64,000 nt of DNA from Chelonoidis abingdonii (Eukaryota > Chordata > Testudines > Testudinidae), in NCBI RefSeq assembly GCF_003597395.2, contig NC_133769.1:46977697-47041696 (forward strand). The letters run 5' to 3'. A program made the translations under genes and the position numbers. The notes beneath the pieces were generated by a model that saw only the letters and a list, made by a program, of their open reading frames with translations, ran no database searches and was not told the origin of the DNA. This document shows, piece after piece, positions 1 to 13,120 of the stretch; the stretch's first letter is position 1, and each line of letters opens with the position of its first letter.

Positions 1-500
1 GAGGGCCACTTAAAGTTGTTTAGCCAGAAAGCCATGCCCTTCTCAAAGGGATGGCCACTTGTGCTTAAGGACCACTGCTGCATATTCAAGGTTAGTCTGT
101 GATCACCTTGTTAAACCTGGGCTGGTGTAGGTATGGCCAATGCTCCAGAGCTGCAAGAACCTATTGTGTTTTTACATTCCTTTGGGCATGAGTCATAGGC
201 TCTCATGTGCTTTTGACGTCACCTACTTGACAGGGACTCCTGACCCTTACGAAATTCCTGCTGTGCTCACTGTGCAGTTTCCGTGCCTCTCTCTCCCTTG
301 TAATACAAGAAAAGAGGGCCAATCAATATTGTAAACACTCTATACACCCCATCCCTTCGTATTTTATTGTTAAATTCCCACCACTTCCTTTTTCCTTTAA
401 TAAAGAAATTAATTGGCACCCCACCTGTGTGGTAATTGCTCCCCAAGATCCCATATACCTGCTGGCAGGGACACCTTCTTTTCAAAAGTTTTCACTTTGA
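1..500 (+). repeat. possible 3' part of an LTR
   Basis: The stretch at about 395-480 has an AATAAA polyadenylation signal (ttTAATAAAGAAATT) followed within about 30 bases by an ACCTGTGTGGTAATTGCTCC-type tail, an arrangement typical of the R/U5 end of a retroviral-type LTR. I see no matching upstream end inside the window and no target-site duplication, so this is a weak family-style resemblance only. No open coding region of note is present. It could equally be single-copy DNA containing a chance polyadenylation signal. Confidence 0.25.
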
Positions 501-3500
501 TTAGTAGGCCTCATTTATGCTATCAAAAATAGGAATCACCTTTTTTTTCTCAACAGCTGACACTGCCTTTTTTGGAGTAACATAATTGCAGTTCACTGGC
601 ATGCTGGAGGAAAAAACGGAATGTAAAGAATTTCAGAAACATTCTTACTGTGAGGAAAAAAATCCCCCCTTTTTTTCATATACAAATGTGTGAAAATGGC
701 TCCAATACCCTTTCATTAATGATACTTAAAGAGAGAGAGGAAAATATATCTGCAAAGTCGGTTACTGGAGTTACATTCAGAAAGGACATCACTGACATGC
801 TTTCAGATTTCATCTCCAAAGTCACAAGATGAATGAGTATTTAATTAAGATATTCATACAAACTGTGACTTATGGAACTTAAATCACATTCTAGTAAAGG
901 AAAGCTTTCTAAGCACTCTAATCTGCCTAAGAGTACACCTTTGAGCTGACTAAACTACCAGATCCAAACTGAGAAATACACTAACAAATGAAAGTGAAAC
1001 ATGTAAAACCACCTACTCCTGCAATAAGCTTTCCACAATGATAGCCAAATAAATTTCAAGGCTGACAAGCAGTTGAATTGAAAAAGTATTTAAAAAAATA
1101 GATACGATCTAAAAACATCTCTATTCAGTTGTCTTTTAATGACTGGAAAATACCCTGTGGCACAACAGTGGGGTGTGTATTGGAATAGAAAACAGCGATA
1201 ATGTTTCACTGAGATGAACCATTCTCCAGCACTTAATTATGGCCATAAATGCACTTTTTTTTTCAACATCAGTGTGACAGTTTGTTCAGTGAAGCAGCTA
1301 GCAGGGTAACTAGGCTTAGTCTCAGTATAAAGTTAAGCCGTCCTTCACCTATTATCCATGTATAATAAGGCTTATATCACCCAGAAAGGGTAATGCTTTC
1401 TGCAGCTTCAAGTCAAACATAAGAATAAGATAAGACATATTCAATTAGAAATCTCCAATTCCCAACACATTCTTTCATAGTTCAAACCCTCCCTGTTGGT
1501 TTATACGTCTATACTGTCAAATGGAACACTGCCAATTAGCCCTGCTGAGATAGGAGTGTTTTGAGGGGAGTGTTGACAACCCTAAGTGCTGGCAGCAGCA
1601 CCTGGGCTCCAGGAAAGGGTTTTAGCCTTAAAAAACTTCCAGTTAAACAATAATCAAAATACCTCAAGGGAGGCGAATGTTAATAACAAACAGTCATGTA
1701 CATTTTATATATGAAGCCTGTCAAACAGATTTTAACAGAGCCTGTCAAATAGAAAGCTCTAGTATGAGGCCAGTAAGCCTTAATCAGATTCTATCACACA
1801 GAGATCAGGCATTTCACATTCATTCAGTTTGTCTAATAGTTTATCGGCAGATTTCAAATCCCAGAATATATAATGAGTACCTTGGTATTCTAATTTACGT
1901 TTTGCATGGTATTGGACTGATACCTCTGTTTATCTGTGCAGAAGAAACTGACTTGCCTCCCTGCTTGTGTCTAGGGGATCCAACATCAAACTGTCCTACT
2001 CAATAAAGTTCAGGCATTTCTTTCTAGCAAAAATCTTTTATTATTTAAGTAGAAACAGAAAATCCTGATTCTCCTTCCTCGCAGATTTGATTAGACATAC
2101 TGGTTGTTATGTACTGTGTGCTACTGCCACACACAAAGGATAATCTTCAGCATTTAATTCCAATGCTCCTGAGAGTCATTTCTCAAATCAGCTGTGGTGC
2201 TCCTTTCCTCTGTATTCCTCCAGATATCTCCAGAATCTCAAGCCCTAGATGATTACTTAAAGCTTTATTAATCAGCCACATGATATTTCTCAGGGTCACC
2301 TCAAGTTGATAGTGTTTAGAGACAATGTGAACTCACAGAGACCTTCCCTCACTAGCCCTCATTTTAAAACCCAAAGATCAGAGTTTGTTGTTGCCTTATT
2401 ACCTGAGAATGCACAATGGCAGTCACAATAGAGACTATGAGAGCAACAGCCTTTAGAAAAACATTAAATGTGCCAGCAGCAAGACTCGGATCCTGAGCAG
2501 ATTCTGCTTAAACCCACCTCTGGCTGTCCTCTGTTTGCTGAAGCGCCCTGCATCTTTCTTGATATACAGTACATGCTGCTTTAACACTGGTCAACTACTT
2601 AACCAGAATAGGAATTGCCTGTTACCTGTGTTTGAAATCTGACCTCAAAACATGTCGTTGTCTAATGCTTGCTGAGACAACTGCTGCGGTGCTGCCCATT
2701 ACTTTATTTGATTTTTGTGGACACAGGCAAACAACCTGCATAAATCAAGTACTGATGAGTTGGGTTCCTTCATCTCCTGAGTGAAAGACAATGACCTACG
2801 TGGAAAAGGTACCAAATTCAACTCTGATAATAAATTGACTTCAGCATCGGGAATGATTTTGATTCATTATATTTGTCTTGTTCTTTGTTGACCAAATTTG
2901 ACCTTCTCCCTTCAGTAGGATTTAACAGGTGTAAGTGTGAGCAGGATTTGGCCCTATGATGTGACAGCAGACAGAAAGGAAGCTTTTGTTCTTCAGCTCT
3001 AGAGCACTATTCTATTACTTACCTTACTACCTTTATACTCATGGAATCAATTCTGGTTTACAGTGCATTGATATTGCTACTCTTTCCCATAGAATAAAAA
3101 AGTACATTAGCATGAATGTTCAGGTAATGATGCATTTCTGGTATAATAAACATAAAGCAGAATAAAAATATACACTGAGCTAAATATCTTGATCATACAA
3201 AGAGAGTACCATTTTACTGTTCTTTATCACTACTTATTTTTTCATTAGTTTTGACTCAAAATGCCAACAGGAACTTCTTAATAAGATCAAATATACTGGA
3301 TTAATTATTCTCCCATGCTGTTAGTAACAAAAGACTGTGAATAAAAATTTACTTCTAAAAGCTAAAAATGTACATTTCAGTGAATGTCTAATGAGTCTCA
3401 CAAAGCCCAGTAGCTAATAAAAGCTGAGGATTACCAGCAAGCCAATAGCAGGCTTCAGGGCATTCTATTCAATCAGAAAGTGAGCTAGTTTAAATTTATC

Positions 3501-6500
3501 ATAATATCATAAGTAAACATCATAAATAAGAAACTGTTCTGCTTTATTGGAGAATATAGACAGGGTATATTACTTTGCTTCTAACACTTCTGATACTGTC
3601 TGGCCTAGTCTCTCTGATTCTGTTTTGTTCAGTGATTTTAATTTCATAGTGATTCCCTTTGCTCTGAAGTTCAAACTCAAACTGAAATCAGATTTTGGTT
3701 TATGTTGCAGGAACAGAGAGGCTGAGAATTTTGGCTAAGCAGCTGCTGTTTTCCAACCTTTCCTATTGGTCTTTGGAACTTATAGATCAAAATTTAATCA
3801 TAAAGCAAAGAATTATAGGTTAAATCCTGGTCCCACTCAAGTCAGTGGGAAACCTTCCTTCAGTGGGGCCAGGATTTCACCCAAACAGTTCACATTCTAT
3901 CCAAAAAGCTATATTTTAAAATTTTAGGAGGTCCATCCTGACACTCCATAAAGGGGTCTGATGTTCAGAAAGTGCTAAGAACCCAGTTTCTGAAAAACAG
4001 GCTCTATTCATGCATTTCAGGTTTGGCACCCTAAAAGTGATGAGTTAATCACTAGTCACTTTTGAAAATGTGGCGCAGATCTATATGTTGATGCTATGGG
4101 ATATTAACCCTCCACCAAATCTCAATGGGGATATTACCAAGGGCAGGGAAGGACAGGGCTGGAGGCAAAGATAAATATTACAAAATAGCATCAACCAAGA
4201 TATAATTTTAAAACACAGTTTCATAATTCTAACCATTAAAATTCAGAGGGATAAAAATCTAATGTTTGTACTGCTGCTCATTCAAAATTTATTCTGGAGA
4301 CTCCTCTTTCTGTCTCTCTTTGGCAGTTAATAAGAGGAGTCAATCATAACAATCCATCCATGCATAAAGCAGTGGAGGTCAGCAGAACTGTTTTGGGGCC
4401 CATTCAAGTGTTCCTGGCTGTGCAAAGACATCTTTCTGTGCTCCACTTTGATTCAAAAGGATTTGAATGTTAATAACCAAAGACAAACTTCTCATGTTTT
4501 TTGACTTCTAAGTGTCTGTAAAAGTAATGGTGAACTTGTTAAATCATGGCATGGTAAGGTTGAAAGAGATTTTTAGAGCTCTAGTCTGTTATTATCAAAT
4601 ACATATCCAATACATCCTTCTTCATAAAGATGGAATATGGATTTAGGGAAACCATTTAAAAAAAAGAAATAAAAAAGACTTTAGTTCTCAAATAAAACCA
4701 GGTAAACTTAATCCATAATTCTATTCCACTAGCAAAAAGAAAATGGAGTTAGTAAAATGCAATGGATGGAAACAAGAATATTTTATTTGGAGATGTAGAT
4801 CTCTAGCCTTACAGCATCAACTGAGGTTGAAATGGAAAAAAATGAGCTAATCTTGCATAGGTGGAGGTGATGAAGAATAAAGTAAAAATCAGTAATCTAA
4901 GAATTCTAGAAGTCCCTGAGAAAATGGGGACTCGGATTGCAGGAGAGGGACCTAAACAGCTAAAGCTGAATAACTATAGCAGGGAAAAGTTGCCACTTGT
5001 GTTATCTCATGGGGGAAACTGCATTACTGGATAATTCCTACTGAAAACCTCAACAGCTGCTTGTGATTTCAAACACGTTAGGCTAGATGCACCAAAGACG
5101 GTGCAGGCTACAGCAGACCAATATGAAGGTGCCTTGCACCCAGTGAGATTCATTGTTGTGAAGGTATTTCTCCCTTGATGCTCTCCCTCCTTTTATGTTA
5201 AGGGGAAAGCTTTGAATTCTGCTGAGGACCTCAGAGGAGCCAGTGGGAAAAACTGGATTACTGTTATTATTATTTTTAACATTTTCCAAAAATGTGAAAC
5301 AGTGCATTCCCCTGCTGGCCTGGTCATACCAACTTCTCAGCCAGTGCCACCCACTCTTTGGACTGTGCAGAACACTAAGTATGTAAGAAGGGAGATGGTA
5401 TCTTGCTCCAACCTCCTTCCCTGGCAGACTTGCTGACCCTGGAGATGTGTGCTGAGGTTTATTTTGGCAGAAGCCAGTATATGCCTGGAGTGAGTGTCGT
5501 CTTTTCTTTGTGCAGAATGTGTAGATAAAAATATATTTTAAGTATAGAATATTTTTAATGTACAGATGTTTAACACAGAGAAGATGCTGGCCATTTATTA
5601 TTACAAATATAATATTTTGAAGATGGTAAAAAGATCTGGAAAAAGATTTAATTAATGTATTTTTTTAATAAGTAGATTTAAAGGATCTATTCACATAATA
5701 TGAAATTATCATGTTCAGACACAGCATTTTCAGTATATGGCACCCAAAAGCAGGTAGCTGAAAACCCTTTATCAATAAGAACAATATTAATGCATTAATG
5801 CTTTTTTATTAAAATATCAAAACAACTTACTACTTTGGCAGTTTCTATAGTGTATTAGAAATCTTTTTACAACACACAGAACCAGAGAATGGTGGCATAG
5901 AAGATTTACAGCATCTCTAAACTTCAAGATGTCTTTTCACACAACACAAGCATTTAATGAAAGCGTTCAGTGAAGCTTATTGACATTTACTTTTCCCTTT
6001 ACCACATATTTATTAATCTTGAATATCACATTCACATTAACATCAAACACACATAAAATATGAAATAGCTGGAGAGAACAGAAGACATATTTTAGTGCTT
6101 TGATGTTGATGCCAAAGTTTTATTTAAGATATTTATATGTCACCTAAAAAGGATAATAAATTTCATTGAAGGCTCAATATATTACCAGAGTTCTATCAAC
6201 AAACTCCACAGGGTAGGCTCAAAGTGCCGAAAGGGAAAAATAGAAATACTATTGAATAATGAATCTTCGAAAGCAGTGAATGTTTTTAAAAAACCACATT
6301 TAAGATATCCATAATTTAAAATTTGATTTGTGAAAAGTGGAATGGCGCATACACTAGAGTTTATGCTAGACATGAGAATAGGTTTTTTCTTTTTCATTTT
6401 CTAACAGAGATATTTGCTTCATGAGCGTTAAAACAAAAGAGTACTGTATACCAAGTACTTAGTGTGAAGCATGGTCTGATTTAGCAATGATAAGGTTGGG

Positions 6501-9150
6501 TCATGGCCTGACAAAAGCAAAGACAACTGCCTTGAATTAAGTGTTTGGCAGTTTCTGCATACTGCTAGCCAGCTGAAAATAAATCCATCCATGTATTTGC
6601 AACAAGCACAAGAAGTAACTGAGCAAGACAGAAACATACGCTTGGTAGCCCAAATTCATCCCTGCTCTAACTCTACTGACGGTCAGAACCGGAATGAATT
6701 TTGTCTACTGGCATTAGAAAGATGAGCAAACCGGTTCAGATTAAATAAGAAGTGACCTAATCCATCAGAAAGCTAACCTCAAAAGAATATTTTATAAGCA
6801 ATTAAACTATCTGGTTAACTTTTAGGTTTAAATCTTAATAATTTATTTTCAGAAATTTCAGTTTTCTGTGTTGTGAATTAACTTTTGTCCAGATGTCAGG
6901 CTAAGAGCAATGGGTTCCATTGCCAAGGTCTTGATTTTGTTTCAAGAACAAACGAGAGTTAGGATTTGTCTTAATGATATTCAGTGTAAGGAGAAGCAGA
7001 GCTACATGGCCATTTTGAATCAATGCCACCATATGAGGAATGTAACCAATGCTTCTCGGGTATTCAAAGCACAGACAAATCCACCTTGGCTTAATTGAAA
7101 TGACTTGGCCTGCTCTGACATTCAAACCATCTCTTTCTCAGCACTGTGAAATCTTGCAGAAGGAACAATATTTTCGATTCAGATTGTCCTTGAATAGTAG
7201 CAGAGCATTCTTTATATAGAAGTCAGTGAAAGCTGTTGGATGCTCAGCATTTGTGAAAGTCAGGCTGCTTATTCAGTCATCTCTGACATCTATCCTCTCA
7301 GGCCTCAGAATTAGCATTAGAAACTAGAGTCCTAGCAATAAAAATCAATTACAAAATGCATGGTGGGCTCAGAGACACATGATGAGAGAAATGGGAAAAT
7401 ACAAATGTCAAGGGGAGATAAAAACACCGGGGATATAGGAAACAACAGGGGCACTACTTTCCAGTCACTTCATCCAACACACTATGGCAGAATTAGTCCA
7501 TATTTTCCTTTGAGTCTGCCCTCCCCCTTCTCTGCTAGTCATTCAAGGAACAACACAGTTTTGTGTGTCTGAAAGGACATAGTGTGCTGGTTGAGAATAA
7601 AAAAAAGCAAACCAAAATGGGGTAGCTGACCTGGTGTTTTCAAAGCTATCTATGTTTCAATAACCTGCTAGCCATGTGACAATATCTTTTTGGTTCTCCC
7701 AGTTCTGGGACTCAGCCCTCCCTTTAGAAAATTCCATAACTATGGTCTTCAAGGCACATCTACAAAAATTGTGAATCAAACTGAAGAAATGTCATCTGCT
7801 ACTTATATGGGGTATTTTACCATTGCCCTTTTCCTGATCTTCATGCCACTGGGCATCAGGCTGGTCACAAGCTGCAACTTAGGACAGACTCAGGGCTGCT
7901 CTGAATTGTAATGGCAGCAACAGCCCCCAGGAGGCCAATCCCACAGCTGAAATGCAATAGCAAATTGACTATGCCCTTCTTCCACTGGTTATGCACTGGC
8001 TTTATCACATTCTCTACAAGGTAAGTCTTCAAGTAGCTATATTAGTGGGCTTCACAGCTGCTTTGTGCCACCTGAACAGTGCACTACAGCCTTAACAGGG
8101 GGTAGGATCTGGCCCACCGTTTCTTCATATAAAAATCTCAAATATTTGTGTCTCACAATGAGATGTAGCCTCTCACTTGGAGCCCAACTGAAGCGAAGGT
8201 GAGTTTCCCAACTCACTTCAGTGACAGCAGGATCAGTTATTCAAAGTTATTCAAATACACACAGTCAATGTAGCAGTGCCTTTTTTTTGAAAAATAGGAC
8301 TCACTTTGCACAACAGAGCAATCCGCACTGGATCTAGGCGGTAGCAGCACCAGTACTTTCTGGTGTTTGTTTAATATTCTGTGCACATATTCCTAAAAAA
8401 CTAGTGCAAATATTAAAAAATCCCCTGCTCATCTGTGCATTATAGCACATTTTATACTGCACAATGTAGATAATAATTTTCTCAAGTACCATCTAATCTT
8501 TTTGTTTTAAATGTCAGTGAGTTCCATACTCAAATATTACTGCTGTCTATTTAAAGCTGGATCAGCTTTTGTATCTAGAAATAGATAATATGCTTAACTG
8601 CATTAAAAAGTATTAGCATCCCTGTAAATGGCCCTGTATGGGAATGACTCAGTAGATAAAGTTCATAAAAACATAAAACTTGCACAAACAATATTTTATG
8701 ATGCCCTACATTTGATTTAACACTATCTAAATGAAAATGGATCAAAATGTTACCTTGATCTTGTTTTCAAATGTACCTGAAGATATTAAGACATGCATTA
8801 CTTTCTGTCAACAGCTTTAGAAACAGTTGTTAGAAATACATATAATCTCTTCTAAATGGCAATTCCTTAAGGCTGATGTAAGTGCTAAGCCAAAAGATTT
8901 TCTAATTTATAGATTTAGTTAACAGATGTAGTTAGTAGCACTCTCATAACATTAAGTCATATACACCTAATTTCAAATTCTGCCATATGAGATTATATTA
9001 AAAGTCTGCTACTGGCAAGTATCATTTGCATATTAATATACTAAAAATGAAAAGGAGATGTAAAAATTTACTTTCAATTTGTCCAAACATATTGAATTTA
9101 TTTTATAAAGACATAATGTGTAATAATTAGCACAATTCAAAATGTTGATT
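501..9150. other. long AT-rich single-copy stretch, no gene seen
   Basis: No open reading frame longer than about 110 codons occurs, and none resembles a known protein. I see no RNA gene. The only repeat-like piece I recognise is the short self-complementary motif near 3820-3885, listed separately. Composition is AT-rich with scattered A and T runs, as expected for intergenic or intronic vertebrate DNA. Conserved non-coding elements could be present but cannot be recognised from one sequence. Confidence 0.6.
3820..3885. repeat. old dispersed self-complementary repeat
   Basis: The segment reads roughly AAATCCTGGTCCCACT...AGTGGGGCCAGGATTTCA, so its two ends are reverse complements around a short centre. 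The same theme (a CCTGG/CCAGG hairpin around 'gtcagtgggaa') is common in sauropsid genomes in my experience, and a related piece lies near 47285-47355. It is too short and diverged to assign to a class. Confidence 0.4.
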
Positions 9151-9169
9151 TTTGACGCATAAATAGTCC

Positions 9170-9420
9170 TATGTTTTGAGTCCTATTTATCTAAGAGACC
9201 ACCTTTCTTCCCCTTATGTCCGATCATGGCAGCAGAGATCAGATGAAACATTCAACATAAAATCCTGTTCATTTAAATGTCTGGTGGTTAGTGGTAAGAT
9301 GTTTACAATTAAATGCCCTCTACTCTGGAACTCACTCCCCTTGTTGATGCAACAGAGATCAAGTTTACTGACCTTCAAGGAATGTTACAGTGCCTTTGGA
9401 GAGGCATCTGCCTGAGCAAG
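9170..9420 (+). pseudogene. L2-like LINE C-terminal fragment
   Basis: The forward frame 9176-9415 encodes a 79-residue stretch ending in LLWNSLPLLMQQRSSLLTFK. A 'LWNSLP..iR...sl..FK..LK' block is characteristic of the C-terminal end of L2-type non-LTR retrotransposon ORF2 proteins. Here the usual Arg after the LP motif has changed and the downstream 'LKTHLF' part is lost, so this is a decayed 3' fragment. No reverse-transcriptase motifs are visible upstream. Other jockey/L2-group LINEs share this block, so the exact family is uncertain. Confidence 0.5.
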
Positions 9421-9700
9421 TAGTGGAGGCTTTTGGGGGATGGGTATGTCCTTTATTTGGATTTTAGCTGGTCATTTGTTGGTCTTTGCATTAACTGTTA
9501 GCCCCCAATCTTGCAATATGACCACTGTGCCTGTGAAGGTTCCCATTCAGTGAGGCTCTGCATGGACACAGGGGTTCAGCTCATACATAAGACACTACTT
9601 TGGAACACAAGACACACAGAACGGGACATTATTTTGTTATGCAACTAATGTGTTTTCATGTGTATATGTTCTCACAGAAATCTAATAGGGTGAACCATCT

Positions 9701-9729
9701 ATAAATAAATAAAATAAAAAAATAAATAC
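9701..9729. repeat. (TAAA)n-type microsatellite
   Basis: An imperfect run of ATAAATAAATAAAATAAAAAAATAAATA. It is a simple AT-rich repeat and may mark the A-rich tail of a decayed retroposon, though no body is recognisable upstream. Confidence 0.6.
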
Positions 9730-11335
9730 ATTCTGCTAAATTGCTTTTTTTGCATGAGACGTTGAAACCTCTTGAATGTCAACTGTCCTTCAAGAAAACA
9801 GACAATGTTAACCCCAGAAAATTATTTGTTTCAGATGTGAACATCAAGGTTTGTTTATCAGTTTGAGGCCTTTAAGTTTTGCCAAAAAAGGAAACAAATC
9901 CTGAAGCTAACATAAAGCTATATCTCTTGGTGGCCAAAATCTTTAGTCTGGTCCCTTATGCTGTAGCAAACATGTAAAACTAAACTCCTTTTAATGATGA
10001 AAGAAAAGATGATAGTTCCAAAACAAAATGTAGTATAATAATCTAAACATCTTTCCAGAGGAGACTCAAACAGAGGAACGCAAAGAAAATAAATTCCTTT
10101 GCTACTATTTAATTTTATTTTCTATAGTATTCCTTATAACAAGCCGAAGTTCTAGAGACTATAAAGGAGTATCTTAGAGGGGTAAATCCTCCATTGCCCT
10201 ACAACTTGAAGAACTCTTTTGCCAAAAGTCACCTTGGTCAAAGATCAAAGATCCATTGTAAAGTAACAAGAGAGAGCTTGGATGGAAGCATTACACAGGT
10301 CTTGTATTAAAGCTTCCCATGAAAGGCCCAGTATGTAGCCAATTACCTCTTGGAGTGAACTCTGATATGTGAAGTCAATTGACAACCCTTACCTTAATGT
10401 GCTGCTTTAATGTACAAAACCATCTAGTTGGCAACTGAAGCTTTGGAAGCAGGCGAAAAAAATCTTTTTAGAGAATCTAAAAAGAACAAAGAGTCTATCC
10501 TACACAGAAGAGACTCTTTCCAAATAAAATGTTAGAACTGTCTTGACATTTAGTGTGTAGAGAGACTTTGCTTTCAGATTCTGTAGTTTAGGGCCAAAGG
10601 ATGGAAGTGCAATTGCTTTGTGTCAGAGAAAGTTAATATTAAGAAACTATTCTGTCTTTGTGGAAGTGAAGCGAGAAGTACCCACACTGACAGAGCTTGT
10701 AGCTCACAAGTTCTCCTCACAGAACACATCACTACCCAAAAGATAGTTTTGATGGACACACAGAAAAGAGAGACACTGCTGTAAAACTGAATGTGTAAAT
10801 GACGCTTCTTTAAATGCTTAAAGACAAAAACGTCTACCAAGTGATGGCTAGGGTGCCAGGGACAAATCTCTTCGCAGTAAGGGTTAATTATTTTTCTGTC
10901 ACTGCAGGTATTGCAAGTTGTTGTACAGTTATTCTGTTCTCCCTTTTGTTTATTTTATTTATATATTTATTTGATGCTAAATAAGAAAGTGTTTGTAAAC
11001 CTATCAAGATGACCAAAGAGAACATTAAAAGTGATACTCTGAACTCCAATGCCACAGACAGCATCTAGGCAGAGGGTCAAAGTGCAGTAACTGAGCATTC
11101 CTTTCTCCTGAGTTGCCAACACAGGAACATTCCTCAGAAAAATGATAAACAATCTAACAAAGATCATTCTTGGTTTAGAGATATCATTGTTCTCACACTT
11201 ACAATGGGGAATGAGTGTAATATTTCCAGAATTGGAATGAACTGTTAAAGTGCACCCACTGACCTTTGGGCTTGGTTATGTGCTAGTAATTTTGAAGCAT
11301 GGAGTGGTTTCTGGAGACCAGATATACACCTGTTC
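9730..11335. other. single-copy stretch, no gene seen
   Basis: The largest reading frames (88 codons on the reverse strand at 10574-10840 and 66 codons at 10967-11167) show no recognisable domain. I see no repeats or RNA genes in this stretch. Confidence 0.5.
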
Positions 11336-11600
11336 TCTGAAACCCAATCTAAAACACCATGGCCCTGCTTTTCAGAGGTCCTGTGCACCCACAGTTTCCT
11401 TTGACTTCAGTTGGAGTTGAGGTCATCAGCATTTGAAAATCAAGACCAAGATGTCTCAAGCTGAGAACTCAAAAATGGAGGCATCCAAAATTAGGGGTCA
11501 CTTTTGAATTTTTTGGCCTAAATGTCCCAAAAGGGTTAAGTGAAAAAACTCTTGTCCTGGTAGCACTTAGGAAATCTGAATCCTCAGCTCAGCTGGATTT
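11336..11600. repeat. ancient sauropsid interspersed repeat fragment
   Basis: Phrases such as GCTTTTCAGAGGTCCTGTGCACCCACAG, TTGACTTCAGTTGGAGTTG and GCATTTGAAAATCAAGACCA follow the pattern of an old dispersed repeat I associate with turtle and bird genomes (related in style to the 'taggcacctaa' repeat at 33.8-35.6 kb). It is diverged and has no clear ends. Confidence 0.4.
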
Positions 11601-11627
11601 GAAGTTAAAGGAAGACACTTTTATATG

Positions 11628-11922
11628 TAGGGCCCTACCAAATTCCTTCACAATTTTGGTCAATTTCATGGTCATAGGATTTTTAAAATTGTAAATTTAA
11701 TGATTACAGATCTTTAACTCTGAAATTTCATGGTTTTGTAATTGTAGGAATCCTGACCCAAAAAGGAGTTGTGAGAGGGGGTCGCAAGGTTATTGTAGGG
11801 TGTGTGTGGGGGAGATCTTATAGGATACAGTAAAAACACACCAAACCCAGATTTCACAGTAGGAGACCAGATTTCACTTTCTGTGACGTGTGTTTCATGG
11901 CCATGAATTTGGTAGGGCCCTA
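11628..11922. mobile_element. 295-bp non-autonomous hAT-type element
   Basis: The element has terminal inverted repeats TAGGGCCCTACCAAATTC at the left and GAATTTGGTAGGGCCCTA at the right. It is flanked by a perfect 8-bp direct repeat TTTATATG at 11620-11627 and 11923-11930. An 8-bp duplication is the hallmark of hAT transposition. There is no transposase coding region; the interior holds two diverged segments on the theme 'agaccagatttcac'. The outer ten bases of each terminal repeat, TAGGGCCCTA, are themselves a perfect palindrome. It would need a transposase supplied in trans. Confidence 0.88.
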
Positions 11923-11930
11923 TTTATATG

Positions 11931-13120
11931 GGACAGAGGGTGTGGGGGGGTGGATATCGGGCATGGAAACAGCAAAAGGGAGTGAGAGAGAAGGAAGATG
12001 GCTAGGGATGTACTGGCAAGAGATATAATTCTGATTGTTTCAGATGCCTGGGACAGAGCATTTTGCCACACCTTTATTAAGGAGGGAGTCATAGATCAGT
12101 TTCATACTTCTGATTTATACTGATCCATTTTTGTTTTGGGACACATGCATCTGTTATGCAGCTACTATTCAGATTCAGGAGAGACTGTGGATGAAGTCAG
12201 AAGATTGGATAGGGACTGAATGTTAGACTGAGTAATTTTTGCTGGGATGTGTGTAATGAGACTATTAAATTGTGCTATTAATAGCTATTGCTTTGCTTTG
12301 CTTTTTTGCTAGTGTTTCTTCAATTACTTAATTTGCTTCATTGGTTCTAAGAGACGGGATGTGCTAAATCACTTGATGGTGGGCACTGGGTATTAAGGCT
12401 ACTGCTGAAACACCATAATTAATTCTATATTTGTTATATGCAACATTACATGTTAATGACACATAACACCACGTAATAGGGTATAAACTGTTTTCTCTTT
12501 TTATTCTTTTCTTCAGTTCATTGTAAGTGTGCTGGCTTATAAAATCTAAAAGAAGAGCTGTGATTTGGTTTTTACAACACAGCCTGATTTCTCTCCGTAT
12601 AGAGAGGATATTTAAATACTTCATATGATTTCTTCGGTTTTACTAACAATGTGTCCATCCATTGCCTTGGATGCACATACAATTAACACAAAACACAACT
12701 GACCTTACAGTAACAATAAAAAAGTTACACAAAAACCTAAACTGATGCAATATCCTCAAACTGCTGTTCCCCCACTGCTCAGTCCCTCTTGCAGACCATT
12801 CTACTCCACCTCAGGAAGAGCCTGAGGAAACAGACAGAGAGCGTAGACAAGAAAAGAGACCAGCCTTGCAGTGGGCTGAAGATTGATAATTCTGAGCCCT
12901 TTCATATGAAAATGTGAAGCAAATTCAGAATCAAGGACGTATGGGAGGGAACTTTGCAGGCACAAAGGAAACTGCCATTGGTTTCCAATGGGAGCTGGGC
13001 AACTGACTGCTCTTTGTGCCTTTGAAAATCTTTCCCCATAACTACAAAGGCTCTGTTCACAGCCCTCTTTTTGTTAAAACTAGGAGGGCATTATTTCGAG
13101 TCCCTTAGTTGATCTTGGCT
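11931..13120. other. single-copy stretch, no gene seen
   Basis: Apart from short frames (for example 86 codons on the reverse strand at 12364-12624) without recognisable domains, I see nothing to annotate. There are scattered A/T-rich runs. Confidence 0.5.

Noticed and set aside
1677..2006. 109-codon forward frame
   Set aside because: No domain, no signal peptide or repeat structure, and no conserved-looking context; most likely a chance frame in AT-rich DNA.
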